A DNA stretch of 64,000 nucleotides from Nocardia cyriacigeorgica. GTDB taxonomy: Bacteria; Actinomycetota; Actinomycetes; Mycobacteriales; Mycobacteriaceae. A program made the translations under genes and the position numbers. Under the pieces are notes generated by a model. It saw only the letters and a list, made by a program, of their open reading frames with translations. It was not told the origin of the DNA and made no database searches. This document shows positions 26,432 through 34,957 of the stretch, piece by piece. Position 1 is the stretch's first letter; each line of letters begins with the position of its first letter. The DNA lies in the NCBI RefSeq assembly GCF_010868145.1, contig NZ_JAAGUY010000001.1:682001-746000 (forward strand). The letters are read 5' to 3'.

Positions 26432-27745
26432 ATGTTCGAAGATTCCAGGGTGGTTCGGTTCACCGCCGTATCGTTGGCGGCGTTGTGCGTCACGGCCGCC
26501 GGGGCAGGCGCCGCGGATCCGCTTCCGCCGTTTCCGCCGGATCAGAACCAGTTGCCGTCGCTGCCCACCGAGCCGCAGCTCTACGACATGCTGCCGATTC
26601 CGGTACCCGCCGAGGACCCCTGGTACAACGATCCGCCGAACCTCGCGGACTACGCGCCCGGCGAGATCATCCGGTCCCGAACCGTACAGACCCGACTACT
26701 CGGCATTCCCTTCCCGGTCGATACCCGACAGCTGCTCTACCGAAGCAATGACGTCCACGACAACCCCATCGCCACGGCCACCTCGGTGATCACCCCCGGG
26801 ATCCCGTGGCACGGCAGCCCCCGCCCGGTGATGTCGTTCCAGGAGGCGATCGATGCCACCGACTCCGCCTGCAACCCGTCCTACACCTTGCAAACCGGGA
26901 CGATGAAGGAGGCTGCGCTGGCGCAATTCTGGCTGGCGCAGGGGTTCGCGATCAACGTGCCCGACTTCGACGGAAAGTTCAACACCTTCAACACCTACGA
27001 TGAGGGCAAGATGGTGTTGGACGCCCTCCGGGCGATGAAAAACGAACCGACACTGGGTCTTACCGATTCCGGAATCGCGCTGTACGGGTATTCCGGTGGC
27101 GGTTCGGGCTCGCTGCGCGCGGCAGAGCTCCGCGAAACCTATGCACCCGGTGTCCGGCTGCTCGGCACCGCGGTCGGAGGCATGCCCGCCGATCTGATGG
27201 CGCAGGCGCGTTACGCCGTCGAACAGCAGCCGGGGCTCACGGGAATCAGCAACTTCACCATGTGGCTGGGATTCGCCGCCCTGTCCCGGGAGTTTCCCGA
27301 CGCGTTCGATGCCGAGGAACTGCTGACCGAAGACGGTCAGCGCATTCTGCAGGAATTCCAGAGCCGCTGCGTCTACACGGTGGCATTGACCGGCATGTAT
27401 CGCCCGATCAGCGACTACTTCCAGCCCGGGAAATCTCTCGAGACGTCCCCCGAAGTCCAGGCCGTCCTCGCCTCACAAAGCCTCGGCAAACATATCCCGG
27501 ACACCCCGGTCTTCTGGTGGCACGGCATCTGGGACGAACTGATCCCGCCCGCCGCCGTTCTCCCTGTGGTCGATGACTATTGGCGCCGTGGCGCCGATCT
27601 GCGGTTCTACACCATGCCGCTGCCCGAACACATCGTGAACGCCGGTGCTGGCTGGCCGCCTGCGGTCGCATGGACGAGTGCCGTCCTGCGCGGGCTGCCA
27701 CCCGGTCCCCGCCTCAAGGCCGACTTCGAGCTGCCCGGGAACTAG
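26432..27745 (+). CDS. Secretory lipase, LIP family
   Basis: This 437-aa exported alpha/beta hydrolase has a signal peptide ending near residue 28 (GAGAADP) and a Pro-rich lead. Catalytic Ser221 sits in GYSGGG, the nucleophile elbow of the family, and WHGIWDELIPP (Asp) and LPEHIVNAG (His) complete the likely triad near the C-terminus. The length matches LIP lipases (Candida-type secretory lipases), which are numerous in Nocardia. It would release fatty acids from external lipids. It starts with ATG directly after TAG-AT at 26431; the ribosome site is weak. A terminator hairpin starts at its stop. Confidence 0.86.
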   Translation: MFEDSRVVRFTAVSLAALCVTAAGAGAADPLPPFPPDQNQLPSLPTEPQLYDMLPIPVPAEDPWYNDPPNLADYAPGEIIRSRTVQTRLLGIPFPVDTRQLLYRSNDVHDNPIATATSVITPGIPWHGSPRPVMSFQEAIDATDSACNPSYTLQTGTMKEAALAQFWLAQGFAINVPDFDGKFNTFNTYDEGKMVLDALRAMKNEPTLGLTDSGIALYGYSGGGSGSLRAAELRETYAPGVRLLGTAVGGMPADLMAQARYAVEQQPGLTGISNFTMWLGFAALSREFPDAFDAEELLTEDGQRILQEFQSRCVYTVALTGMYRPISDYFQPGKSLETSPEVQAVLASQSLGKHIPDTPVFWWHGIWDELIPPAAVLPVVDDYWRRGADLRFYTMPLPEHIVNAGAGWPPAVAWTSAVLRGLPPGPRLKADFELPGN

Positions 27746-27769
27746 CACCGCATCCGACAGTGTCGGTGC
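27745..27769. terminator. Hairpin after the LIP lipase gene
   Basis: GCACCG (27745-27750) pairs with CGGTGC (27764-27769), and inside them CCGACA pairs with TGTCGG around one base. The outer and inner arms use overlapping bases, so two alternative stems are possible. The structure lies between the convergent lipase and alkB genes and could stop transcription from both sides. There is no T-tract. Confidence 0.5.
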
Positions 27770-27811
27770 ACCTGGCACGACACTCCCGATGCCCCACTGC
27801 TCAGCATTCCT

Positions 27812-29032
27812 TCAGGCTGCCGGTCGGCGCAGACCGCGGTTCGGTCGCTGCGTCGTGGACCGGCAGACCGGGCTGATGGTCGGCGACGGGTTGGCGGCCG
27901 TCCGCACCGGATGCTTCGTATTGACGAGGCGGAGGTCACCGCCGTAATGAGCCAGAACCCGATGGTCCATGACCGCCCGCCACACGGGCGGCACCGCTGC
28001 CAGAATGATCATGCTCGCGTATCCGGCCGGCAATTGCGGCGCCTGATCAGAGCTGCGCAAGGTCTGGTATCGGCGTCCCGGATTCGCATGATGGTCGCTG
28101 TGCCGTTGCAGATGGAACAGGAAGATATTGGTGACGAGGCGGTCGCTGTTCCAGCTGTCGCGCGGCGAGCATCGAACATAGCGGCCGTCCTCGCGGCGTG
28201 CGCGCAGCAGACCGTAATGTTCGACGTAGTTCACCGTCTCCAGCAATCCGGCACCGATCACCGCCTGCAATATCAGAAACGGAACGATCTGCGGACCGTA
28301 GAGCAGGACCAAGGTCGCGAACAAAATAACGCTCATCAGCCACGCCTGCACCAGGTGATTTCCCGGGCTGAACCAACGTTTTCCCTTGCGGGACAGACGT
28401 TCCCCTTCCAGGGCGAGCGCCGATCGGAATCCGCCGATCATGCTGCGCGGCAGAAATTCCCATAGCGACTCGCCGAATCGTGCACTGGCTGGGTCCTGCG
28501 GCGTCGCCACGCGCACATGGTGTCCGCGATTGTGCTCGACAAAGAAGTGCCCGTATCCGGACTGGGCCAGTGCGATTTTCGCCAGCCATCGCTCGAGATG
28601 CTCGGCCCGATGGCCGAGTTCGTGGGCGGCATTGATCCCGATACCCGACACCAGCCCCAGTGTGCAGGCGAGGCCGAGCTTGTCGATGACACCGAGTTGC
28701 GCACTCGACCACAGATACCCGGCGATGAACAGCCCGCAGAATTGGATGGGCAGGAACAGGTAGGTGCACCATCGGTAGTAGCGATCACTCGACAGCGCAT
28801 CGTAGTCGTCGTCCCGCGGATTGCTCCCATCGTCTCCCACCATCACATCCAGCAGCGGAATCACCACGAGCACGATGATCGGGCCCAGCCACCAGAACAA
28901 CCGCAGGCCCGTCAGGGTCACGAGCACGACCGGAAGGACAGCACACCCGGGGGCGATCAGCCCGAGCAACCACAGATACCGCTTCGGGTCACTGACCCCT
29001 GTGTTCGTGAAGATCTTTCTAGCAGGAGACAA
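27812..29032 (-). CDS. alkB: Alkane 1-monooxygenase (AlkB)
   Basis: This 406-aa integral-membrane non-heme diiron hydroxylase has six predicted helices and all family His boxes: HELGH (137-141), EHNRGHH (166-172), the HYG motif NYVEHYG (268-274) and LQRHSDHH (309-315). It hydroxylates the terminal carbon of n-alkanes using rubredoxin electrons. No rubredoxin gene or fused rubredoxin domain is present; the C-terminal tail after residue 375 is Pro/Arg-rich and unlike one. The only in-frame start is TTG 29032, with no good ribosome site, and the N-terminus is shorter than most relatives. It follows the LIP lipase gene by 58 bases on the same strand. Confidence 0.9.
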   Translation of the reverse strand: MSPARKIFTNTGVSDPKRYLWLLGLIAPGCAVLPVVLVTLTGLRLFWWLGPIIVLVVIPLLDVMVGDDGSNPRDDDYDALSSDRYYRWCTYLFLPIQFCGLFIAGYLWSSAQLGVIDKLGLACTLGLVSGIGINAAHELGHRAEHLERWLAKIALAQSGYGHFFVEHNRGHHVRVATPQDPASARFGESLWEFLPRSMIGGFRSALALEGERLSRKGKRWFSPGNHLVQAWLMSVILFATLVLLYGPQIVPFLILQAVIGAGLLETVNYVEHYGLLRARREDGRYVRCSPRDSWNSDRLVTNIFLFHLQRHSDHHANPGRRYQTLRSSDQAPQLPAGYASMIILAAVPPVWRAVMDHRVLAHYGGDLRLVNTKHPVRTAANPSPTISPVCRSTTQRPNRGLRRPAA

Positions 29033-29090
29033 ACGACTTACCCATCGTGAACATGGCCATCAAGAACAGCGCCCCCGCTCGGGCGATGGG

Positions 29091-30404
29091 TCAGGGCAGA
29101 TTCCCGCAGTTGTTCGGCGCGGGAGCACCCGCCAGCCGGTCGATGACCCACTGATGCGACGAGCTCAAGGCGGGGAAGAACGACAGCACGTGGGTCCCGG
29201 CGATCCCCGACAACGGCGACGTCGCCGGATCCGCGTTCAGCTCCACGATGGCGCCCTTGCCGCACCAGTCGGCCGCCGTCGCGCGAACCGGCCCGAACGG
29301 CGCTCCTTCGTCGTTGACCGCCTGCGAAATACGCACCGGCACCGATGGACTCATTCCCCCGACGCGCTGTTCGGCGAACGCTGCTCGGAGCGCCGGCGAA
29401 CGATCGATCACCGCGGTGAGCGGTTGACCGCTCGTCGTCCACTGGGACGTGTGTGGGTGATTCTGAGCAATACCGAAGGCTACGGCGCATTTGACCGATG
29501 AATCCCGAAGAATCGACTTACCGGTCTCGTTCAGTTCGGCGTCGAGTACCGGTCGAGTATCGGGGTAGTCGGCGGCGATTCCGTTGAGAATCCAGGCGAA
29601 CGCGGGGGCGAAGGCCGGCCGCCCGTCGTTGTGCGCGATCACCGACACGTCATCGACCACCGCGCCGCCGACATAGGCACCCTTCACGTTCAGCTCGGGG
29701 GCATAGCTGCGCTGCAGCTCGGCGGCGGCCGCCGACGCCATGCCACCTTGGGAATATCCGTAGAGCACGACCGGCGAGCCGCCGTGCAGGCTGGTTCCGG
29801 GCAAACGCAGGGCCGCGCGTGCGGCATCCAGCAGCGTGTGGGCCTGCGACTTCCGGTTGAGGAAGTCGTGCACCGCCGGGGTGCCCAAGCCGAGGTAATC
29901 GGTGACGACGACCGCCATCCCTCGTCCGAGCAGAGAGTAGATGGCGAGGACGTCGTACTCGACGCTCGCGTCGAAAGGTGCTTGGAACTGAACTAGATTC
30001 GACAGCCCCTTCGATGTTGCGCACTGGTCGCCCTGCCCCTTCGACCCGCCGGCGTAGGCGATCAGCGGCCGCTCACCAGGACCGGTCCACGGCTGGGACG
30101 GCTCGAGGTAGGTCGCCACCGCAGCTGCGGGGTTGCCGTGGGTATCCGAGCTCACATGCATGATTCGCGTTGCGTTCGCCGGAATCGGGCCGGCCCCTCC
30201 CGGGACCGACACGGCAAGGTTCGCGTGTTCGGCCCGGACGATCGTGCCCGCCCCACCCGGCAGCGGAGCAGGAGGCACATAGAAATCGGCTGCGGCCACC
30301 GGCGCGGGATCGGCCGAGACGGCGGGCGCGGCGAGCACCCCACCCCCGGCCATCATCATGGGTCCGGTCAATACCGCAGCGAACTTGAGTACTCGGCTCC
30401 GCAC
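29091..30404 (-). CDS. Secretory lipase, LIP family
   Basis: This 437-aa exported alpha/beta hydrolase has a signal peptide (residues 1-32) and the nucleophile elbow GYSQGG (S218), preceded by GSPVVLY. The later DEGAPF and SSHQWVI regions probably supply Asp and His. Cys pairs (DQCATS, KCAVAF, WCGKG, NNCGN) suggest disulfides. GTG 30404 is chosen because GGAAGGA lies six bases upstream; an in-frame start at 30473 adds a poor leader. With the second LIP lipase at 26432-27745 it flanks alkB, which suggests a lipid/alkane scavenging set. Confidence 0.84.
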   Translation of the reverse strand: MRSRVLKFAAVLTGPMMMAGGGVLAAPAVSADPAPVAAADFYVPPAPLPGGAGTIVRAEHANLAVSVPGGAGPIPANATRIMHVSSDTHGNPAAAVATYLEPSQPWTGPGERPLIAYAGGSKGQGDQCATSKGLSNLVQFQAPFDASVEYDVLAIYSLLGRGMAVVVTDYLGLGTPAVHDFLNRKSQAHTLLDAARAALRLPGTSLHGGSPVVLYGYSQGGMASAAAAELQRSYAPELNVKGAYVGGAVVDDVSVIAHNDGRPAFAPAFAWILNGIAADYPDTRPVLDAELNETGKSILRDSSVKCAVAFGIAQNHPHTSQWTTSGQPLTAVIDRSPALRAAFAEQRVGGMSPSVPVRISQAVNDEGAPFGPVRATAADWCGKGAIVELNADPATSPLSGIAGTHVLSFFPALSSSHQWVIDRLAGAPAPNNCGNLP

Positions 30405-30629
30405 GATCGATCCTTCCGTCAACTGGGGAAGTTCACACATCGAGAAAATCGGATACAGCATCGAGATCAGCAACTATAGATAGCAGATCCCGATGTGAGG
30501 TGGACAACAGGGGTTATTGATCGGCAAGACCTCCTCGTACCGCGTGTTGCCGCGCTCCGGTGTTGCCGCGCCACAACCATGACACGTCAGACATCTCGCC
30601 CTCGCGTTCTGTTCGAATAGGGTTGCCGA

Positions 30630-31142
30630 CTACCGCGCGCCGCGGAATCGAAGAACGGCACCGGTGTCGAGATCGGTCAATGTCAGCACGTCCCGGTCGA
30701 CATCGGCTCGGGCCGCGCCTTGCATCAACGCCCACAGCTCGGAGTGATCCCGATACGGCAGCCCCGCACCATCGGAGTCGCCGTGCGCCCACTCCCACCG
30801 CCGGTCCGAGAACATCAGAATCCGTTGTGCGGCAGTCTGTTCGATTGCAACGATCGCACTCCCTTCATCCCACTCGCAATCGAGATGGAATCCGCTCACC
30901 CCGGCGGCACCTTCGGGATCAATCCGCAATATCGTCTTCGCCGCGATCTCCCGACCCGCACCGCTCGCGGGTTCGATCCGGTATAGCGCCCAGTCCGTGC
31001 CACGGAGCGAGACCTCCGATTCCGATGTCACGTCCGGCCATGGATCGTTCGCCGGTACGGCGGCCGCGACCCCTGGTTCGATTACACTTGCGGCGATACC
31101 TGCCGCGAATATCCCACCGACAACCATGGATATCGGTTTCAT
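30630..31142 (-). CDS. Small secreted protein, possibly META-like
   Basis: This 170-aa protein has a signal peptide (residues 1-30, ending VAAAVP). The mature domain has a strand-rich pattern: WALYRIEP, GVSGFHLDCEW, SAIVAIEQTAAQRILMFSDR, and DVLTLTDLDTGAVLRF at the end. The VSG...CEW...L order is reminiscent of META/HslJ-type domains, but the match is weak and only one Cys is seen in the mature part. It stands alone, with 225 gene-free bases before the lipase start. Confidence 0.6.
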   Translation of the reverse strand: MKPISMVVGGIFAAGIAASVIEPGVAAAVPANDPWPDVTSESEVSLRGTDWALYRIEPASGAGREIAAKTILRIDPEGAAGVSGFHLDCEWDEGSAIVAIEQTAAQRILMFSDRRWEWAHGDSDGAGLPYRDHSELWALMQGAARADVDRDVLTLTDLDTGAVLRFRGAR

Positions 31143-31211
31143 GCGAAGAACCTATAACACACCCACCCCGAAATTGGTGAAGACGCCCCGCCAGATCGCG
31201 CTTGTCGGGGT

Positions 31212-32492
31212 TCACCAGCCGCGGTGGCGGACCTTACGTCGACGGTGGTAGAAGACCTCCTCGAGCGAGACCGGGTCGAGCACCTCGGTGATCCGCGCCA
31301 GGCGGGTGTCGTACCGATGCTCGTGAATGTGGCGGTGCAATCCGCCGCGACGCTCGGGCGGCAGTTGTGCCCAGATCGCGCCGATCCGGTCCTGCTGCTC
31401 GGTGGAGGATTCGGCGATCAATTTCAGTAGTGCGGGCCAGCAGTGTGCGTCGGTGGCGCTGGCCGGTAGCGACGCGACCGTCTCCTCGGACAGCCCTGCC
31501 AACAACCCGGCAATGTAGCGTCGCGAGGGTTCATTCAGCCGGGTGGACAGCGCGAACAGGCCCCGCCAGCTGTGCGGGTCGTGGCGCCGGTCCAGAGCCC
31601 GGACCACAGTGGCGAGCACAGCGGCGTCGGCGAATACCGGATTCCCGGCCAAGGCCCAGTGCGCGAACGGTGTGAGGCGCCCGAAGATCGTCAGCAGCTC
31701 CGGCACGGCCCGCCCGGACAGAGCCGTGCGAATGAACCTGCCGACCGCGGGCGCGGAGCCGTGCCCGAAAAAGATGTCGCCGACGTTCTCGACGACGTCG
31801 GGCTCCCAGCGACAGAACACTGCAAGCATCGCGTGCTGCAACGCCGGCGGGCCGGCCAGGACCGTCTGCATCATCCGTGGCACCCGCTGTCGGGGACCGG
31901 CGAGCAGTTGACGGACGATCGCGCTGAGGGTGTCCGCGGAGTACGCGAAGGCAGCGGTGAAGATCAACCCCGCGTCGTCGTCCACCAGCTCCTCTACCGC
32001 CGAGACCATCGGTGGAGTTGCCGCGGCCAGGAAGCCCGCGGCGGTCACATAGTCACCGCGGCGCAGAATTTCGTTGAGGATACTCATTGCCGGGCCCGGT
32101 GGCGCGACATCGACGAGCTCGGCGAACACCCGTGGATCCAGGTAGGGAGCGCAGTCGGCAGCGTAGGTGGCGTCGAGCATGGACACCGCTTCGGCCGCCT
32201 TCTTCAGGTGGTCGACGCCGATCGCGCCGGCCAGGCGACCGGCAACCATAGGCGGCACCAGCCGCTGTACCAGCGGGATTCCGATGCTCAACGGCACGAT
32301 CGGGACGAGCAAACTGGCACGGCGGAAGGTTTCGGTGTGCTGGTCGAACAGGACCCGCATCATTCGGTCCTGTAGGTGATGCAGCTGGTCTGCGCCGAGC
32401 CGAGCCAACGGCGCCAGATGCTGTGGCGGCACCTGCAATGTGCGGGCCAGGACCACGAGTTGGGTACGGGTGACAAGGTCGGTCTCAGACAT
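31212..32492 (-). CDS. Hypothetical alpha-helical protein (426 aa), second gene of a two-gene unit
   Basis: I do not recognise this protein. It is mostly helical, with a hydrophobic stretch near residues 60-90 (LLVPIVPLSIGIPLVQRLVP) that may touch the membrane, and repeated helical pairs (LLAGPRQR, ALSGRAVPELL, LLAGLSEETVASL) suggesting a HEAT-like or MgtE_N-like array. The C-terminus is very basic (YHRRRKVRHRGW). ATG 32492 lies four bases after the stop of a 71-aa gene, so the two are translationally linked. The pair is divergent from the mymA-like operon across 334 bases. Confidence 0.65.
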   Translation of the reverse strand: MSETDLVTRTQLVVLARTLQVPPQHLAPLARLGADQLHHLQDRMMRVLFDQHTETFRRASLLVPIVPLSIGIPLVQRLVPPMVAGRLAGAIGVDHLKKAAEAVSMLDATYAADCAPYLDPRVFAELVDVAPPGPAMSILNEILRRGDYVTAAGFLAAATPPMVSAVEELVDDDAGLIFTAAFAYSADTLSAIVRQLLAGPRQRVPRMMQTVLAGPPALQHAMLAVFCRWEPDVVENVGDIFFGHGSAPAVGRFIRTALSGRAVPELLTIFGRLTPFAHWALAGNPVFADAAVLATVVRALDRRHDPHSWRGLFALSTRLNEPSRRYIAGLLAGLSEETVASLPASATDAHCWPALLKLIAESSTEQQDRIGAIWAQLPPERRGGLHRHIHEHRYDTRLARITEVLDPVSLEEVFYHRRRKVRHRGW

Positions 32493-32496
32493 CGTC

Positions 32497-32712
32497 CTAG
32501 ATGTCCCCGAACATGATCTTTCTGGTGATGGCACGCAGCGGACGCGGCAGCGCGCTGAGCGTCGTATCGATCGACCGGCTCAGTGCGACGACCTCACGAG
32601 ACTTGGCCTCCCGGAACAGCATCAGCAGGTCCCGGGTTTCGGCGTCGGTCAACAGGTCGAGCGGGGGCAGCGGCCCGTCGAGTTCACGTGCGAGGTCGTG
32701 TCGGGGCGTCAT
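32497..32712 (-). CDS. Hypothetical small protein (71 aa), first gene of a two-gene unit
   Basis: This 71-aa product begins MTPRHDLARELDG and is largely helical, with an acidic first half and a basic C-terminus (RPLRAITRKIMFGDI). No signal peptide or metal motif is visible, and I do not recognise the family. GAGGAG lies seven bases before ATG 32712; a longer frame reaching 33039 has no ribosome site and weaker codon bias. It is followed four bases later by the 426-aa gene. The small-plus-large layout could mean a partner or regulator of the larger protein. Confidence 0.65.
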   Translation of the reverse strand: MTPRHDLARELDGPLPPLDLLTDAETRDLLMLFREAKSREVVALSRSIDTTLSALPRPLRAITRKIMFGDI

Positions 32713-33046
32713 GGATACTCCTCGCGGTGAACGATTGCCAGACCCATGACAATGCAGTCTCGGGTCGTACGCGTCTCGGGGTTTCGCGAATTTTGTGTAT
32801 TCCCACGAACTGTGGGCGCCGGTTGGTGTTCCATCGCCTGGGCGGGCCGCGTCGCCGCGCACCGCGACTGCCAGGACCTCGACCGGACTACTTCCCCGAA
32901 CCCGCAGCGCCTTCTCCCCCGCCGCTGCCGTCCACGACCGGATAGTCCTCCACCTGCGCAACACCGGCTCCGCGCCCTCCAAAGCGTAATTACGGTCAAT
33001 AAATGTGCCATTGACAACTGGCACATAAGACAGTGACACTCACTGC
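32713..33046. promoter_or_regulatory. 334-base divergent intergenic region
   Basis: No gene is supported here. It separates the minus-strand two-gene unit from the plus-strand mymA-like operon and must hold promoters for both. The right-hand 60 bases (about 32985-33046) are AT-richer than the rest and carry the inverted repeat at 33004-33025, with TTGACA inside it. Confidence 0.5.
33004..33025. promoter_or_regulatory. Inverted repeat, probable operator of the mymA-like operon
   Basis: TGTGCCA (33004-33010) and TGGCACA (33019-33025) form perfect 7-base arms around TTGACAAC. A TTGACA that could act as a -35 element sits exactly in the spacer (33011-33016), and the operon's ATG is 22 bases downstream of the repeat. 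The position suggests repressor binding over the promoter or start region. In M. tuberculosis the mymA operon is controlled by the AraC-type VirS; no such gene lies next to this one. Confidence 0.55.
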
Positions 33047-34051
33047 ATGGCAACAACAAGGTCAACGGCGACCTCACAGTTGGCGACAGCAGTACCGACA
33101 GCACCTACACTGCGGTCGCGGCTGGCGCTGGTGTCAGGGCGCTACCTCATACGCCCGATCAACTGCGCTCTGCCGCACAACCGATGGGGAATCCACGCGG
33201 CACGCGGGTTGGTTGCCGCGATCATGGCCGTCGGCGGGCCCACGCCGCCGGGCACACAGGTGACGCAGGTACGTTCCGGGCAGGTGCGGGGTGAGTGGGT
33301 CTGCGCCGCAGGAGTCGAGTTCGGTGACCGGGCGATCTACTTCGTGCACGGCAGCGGCTATGTGATCTGCTCCGCGCGCACACATCGAGGACTGGCGGCG
33401 CGGTTGTCGCATGAGACAGGACTGCCGGTGTTCGTCATCGACTACCGGCTCGCACCGGAGCATCTCTTCCCCGCAGCCGCCGACGATGTCGCCGCCGGAT
33501 ACCGCTGGTTGCTCGGAAACGGTTACCGGGCAGCGGACGTGGTCATCGCGGGCGACTCCGCGGGTGGACATCTGACGATGGACCTGCTGCTCGAGAATGC
33601 CCGAACCAGCATTGCCCAACCGGCCGGAGCCGTACTGTTCTCGCCGCTCATCGACCTGTCGTTCCAGCTCGCCGAGCACCACCAGCGCCGCGGCACCGAA
33701 GCCATGGCATCGGCTCGGGTGGGCCGGAGGGCGGCCGAACTGTATATCGCGGAGTCGGCGGCCGATTCGCCGCGATTGCAGTTGACGATCCCGCCCGGCA
33801 CGGCGCTACCGCCGCTGTTCGTGCAGGCCAGTGACGCGGAAATGCTGGTCGGTGACGCGATACGGCTACGGGATATGGCGGTGGCCGCCGGTGTGCCCTG
33901 TGAGCTCGAGTTGTGGCCAGGGCAGATCCATGTCTTCCAGGCGCTGCCGTTGATAGTGCCCGAGGCCGCGCCCGCGCTGCACCGGGCTGCACATTTCGTC
34001 ACCGACTCGCTGGCCGGATCCGCGGCCTCGACCCGGGAGCGAGTGAGCTGA
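33047..34051 (+). CDS. Alpha/beta hydrolase, HSL-type esterase (LipR-like)
   Basis: This 334-aa enzyme has the oxyanion motif HGSGY (in place of HGGG), IDYRLAPEH, the nucleophile elbow GDSAGG, the Asp in QASDAEML and His in GQIHVFQ: a complete hormone-sensitive-lipase-type triad. It would cleave short-chain esters, for example those made by a Baeyer-Villiger oxygenase. It is the first gene of a four-gene operon whose SDR and flavin monooxygenase match the M. tuberculosis lipR, Rv3085 and mymA set. The next ATG follows its stop by two bases. Confidence 0.85.
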   Translation: MATTRSTATSQLATAVPTAPTLRSRLALVSGRYLIRPINCALPHNRWGIHAARGLVAAIMAVGGPTPPGTQVTQVRSGQVRGEWVCAAGVEFGDRAIYFVHGSGYVICSARTHRGLAARLSHETGLPVFVIDYRLAPEHLFPAAADDVAAGYRWLLGNGYRAADVVIAGDSAGGHLTMDLLLENARTSIAQPAGAVLFSPLIDLSFQLAEHHQRRGTEAMASARVGRRAAELYIAESAADSPRLQLTIPPGTALPPLFVQASDAEMLVGDAIRLRDMAVAAGVPCELELWPGQIHVFQALPLIVPEAAPALHRAAHFVTDSLAGSAASTRERVS

Positions 34052-34053
34052 TC

Positions 34054-34956
34054 ATGTGGGGATGGAGTGATCTGCTCGGCGGCGGAAGTCGCCGCACTCA
34101 TGGCACGAAAGCCGTGGTCACCGGAGCTGGGAGCGGTATAGGGCGGGCCTTCGCCCTCGAACTCGCCGCACGCGGCGGCCAGGTGGTGTGTGCCGACATC
34201 GATAAGGAACGCGCTGATCAGACGGTGCGGTTGATCGAACGTATCCACGGCGGGACTGCGCATGCGATCTTCTGCGATGTCTCCGATCGCGCCGATATGG
34301 AAAGCCTTGCGCTGCATTCCGAACTGCTGTTCCAGGGACCGCCGACGCTGGTGATCAACAACGCCGGCGTCGGAATCGGCGGTAGTCCGGTGGGCGAGAT
34401 CGGTCTCGACGACTGGCAGTGGGCGCTGGCCATCAACCTGTGGGGTGTGGTGCACGGCTGTGAGTTGTTCGCACCGCAACTGCGGGCGGCAGGGCGTGGC
34501 GGCATCATCAATGTCGCCTCGGCGGCGGGTTTTGCCGCCGCGCCGACCATGGCCGCCTACAACGTCTCCAAGGCGGCGGTCATGTCGCTGTCGGAAACGT
34601 TGGCCGCCGAGATGTCGGGCAGCGATGTCGCGGTCACCGTGTTGTGCCCGACCTTCGTCAAGACGAACGTGGCGCGCGACGGTCACATCAGCGCCGCGTC
34701 GATGGCTCTGGCCGAATCTCTCATGCGCTGGACGGGTTTCTCACCCGAACACGTCGCCAGGATGACCCTCGACGCGCACGACCGCGGGCGGCTTTATGTA
34801 CTGCCCCAACTGGACGCGCAGCTGATCTGGCTGCTCAAGCGACAGTTTCCCACCCTCTACACCCGCGGTCTCGGCGCACTCACTCGCCTGCTCCCGCAGC
34901 AGGATTCGCCCTCCGGCGCCACCGCGACCACCGACACCGAAAAGACTGGAGTCTGA
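34054..34956 (+). CDS. SDR dehydrogenase of the mymA-like operon
   Basis: This 300-aa protein has cofactor loop TGAGSGIG (about 23-30), CADIDKE after the second strand (an Asp that favours NAD), NNAG, the SAAGF...YNVSK catalytic Ser/Tyr/Lys set, and an extended C-terminal part (about 220-300) of the type seen in Rv3085-like reductases. It probably interconverts an alcohol and a ketone or aldehyde upstream of the flavin monooxygenase. ATG 34054 lies two bases after the esterase stop, and its own stop is one base before the next gene's ATG. Confidence 0.85.
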   Translation: MWGWSDLLGGGSRRTHGTKAVVTGAGSGIGRAFALELAARGGQVVCADIDKERADQTVRLIERIHGGTAHAIFCDVSDRADMESLALHSELLFQGPPTLVINNAGVGIGGSPVGEIGLDDWQWALAINLWGVVHGCELFAPQLRAAGRGGIINVASAAGFAAAPTMAAYNVSKAAVMSLSETLAAEMSGSDVAVTVLCPTFVKTNVARDGHISAASMALAESLMRWTGFSPEHVARMTLDAHDRGRLYVLPQLDAQLIWLLKRQFPTLYTRGLGALTRLLPQQDSPSGATATTDTEKTGV

Positions 34957-34957
34957 G

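Noticed and set aside
28517..29050. Open frame of 177 codons opposite alkB
   Set aside because: It is antisense to the His-box region of AlkB and has no ribosome site or domain; judged a shadow.
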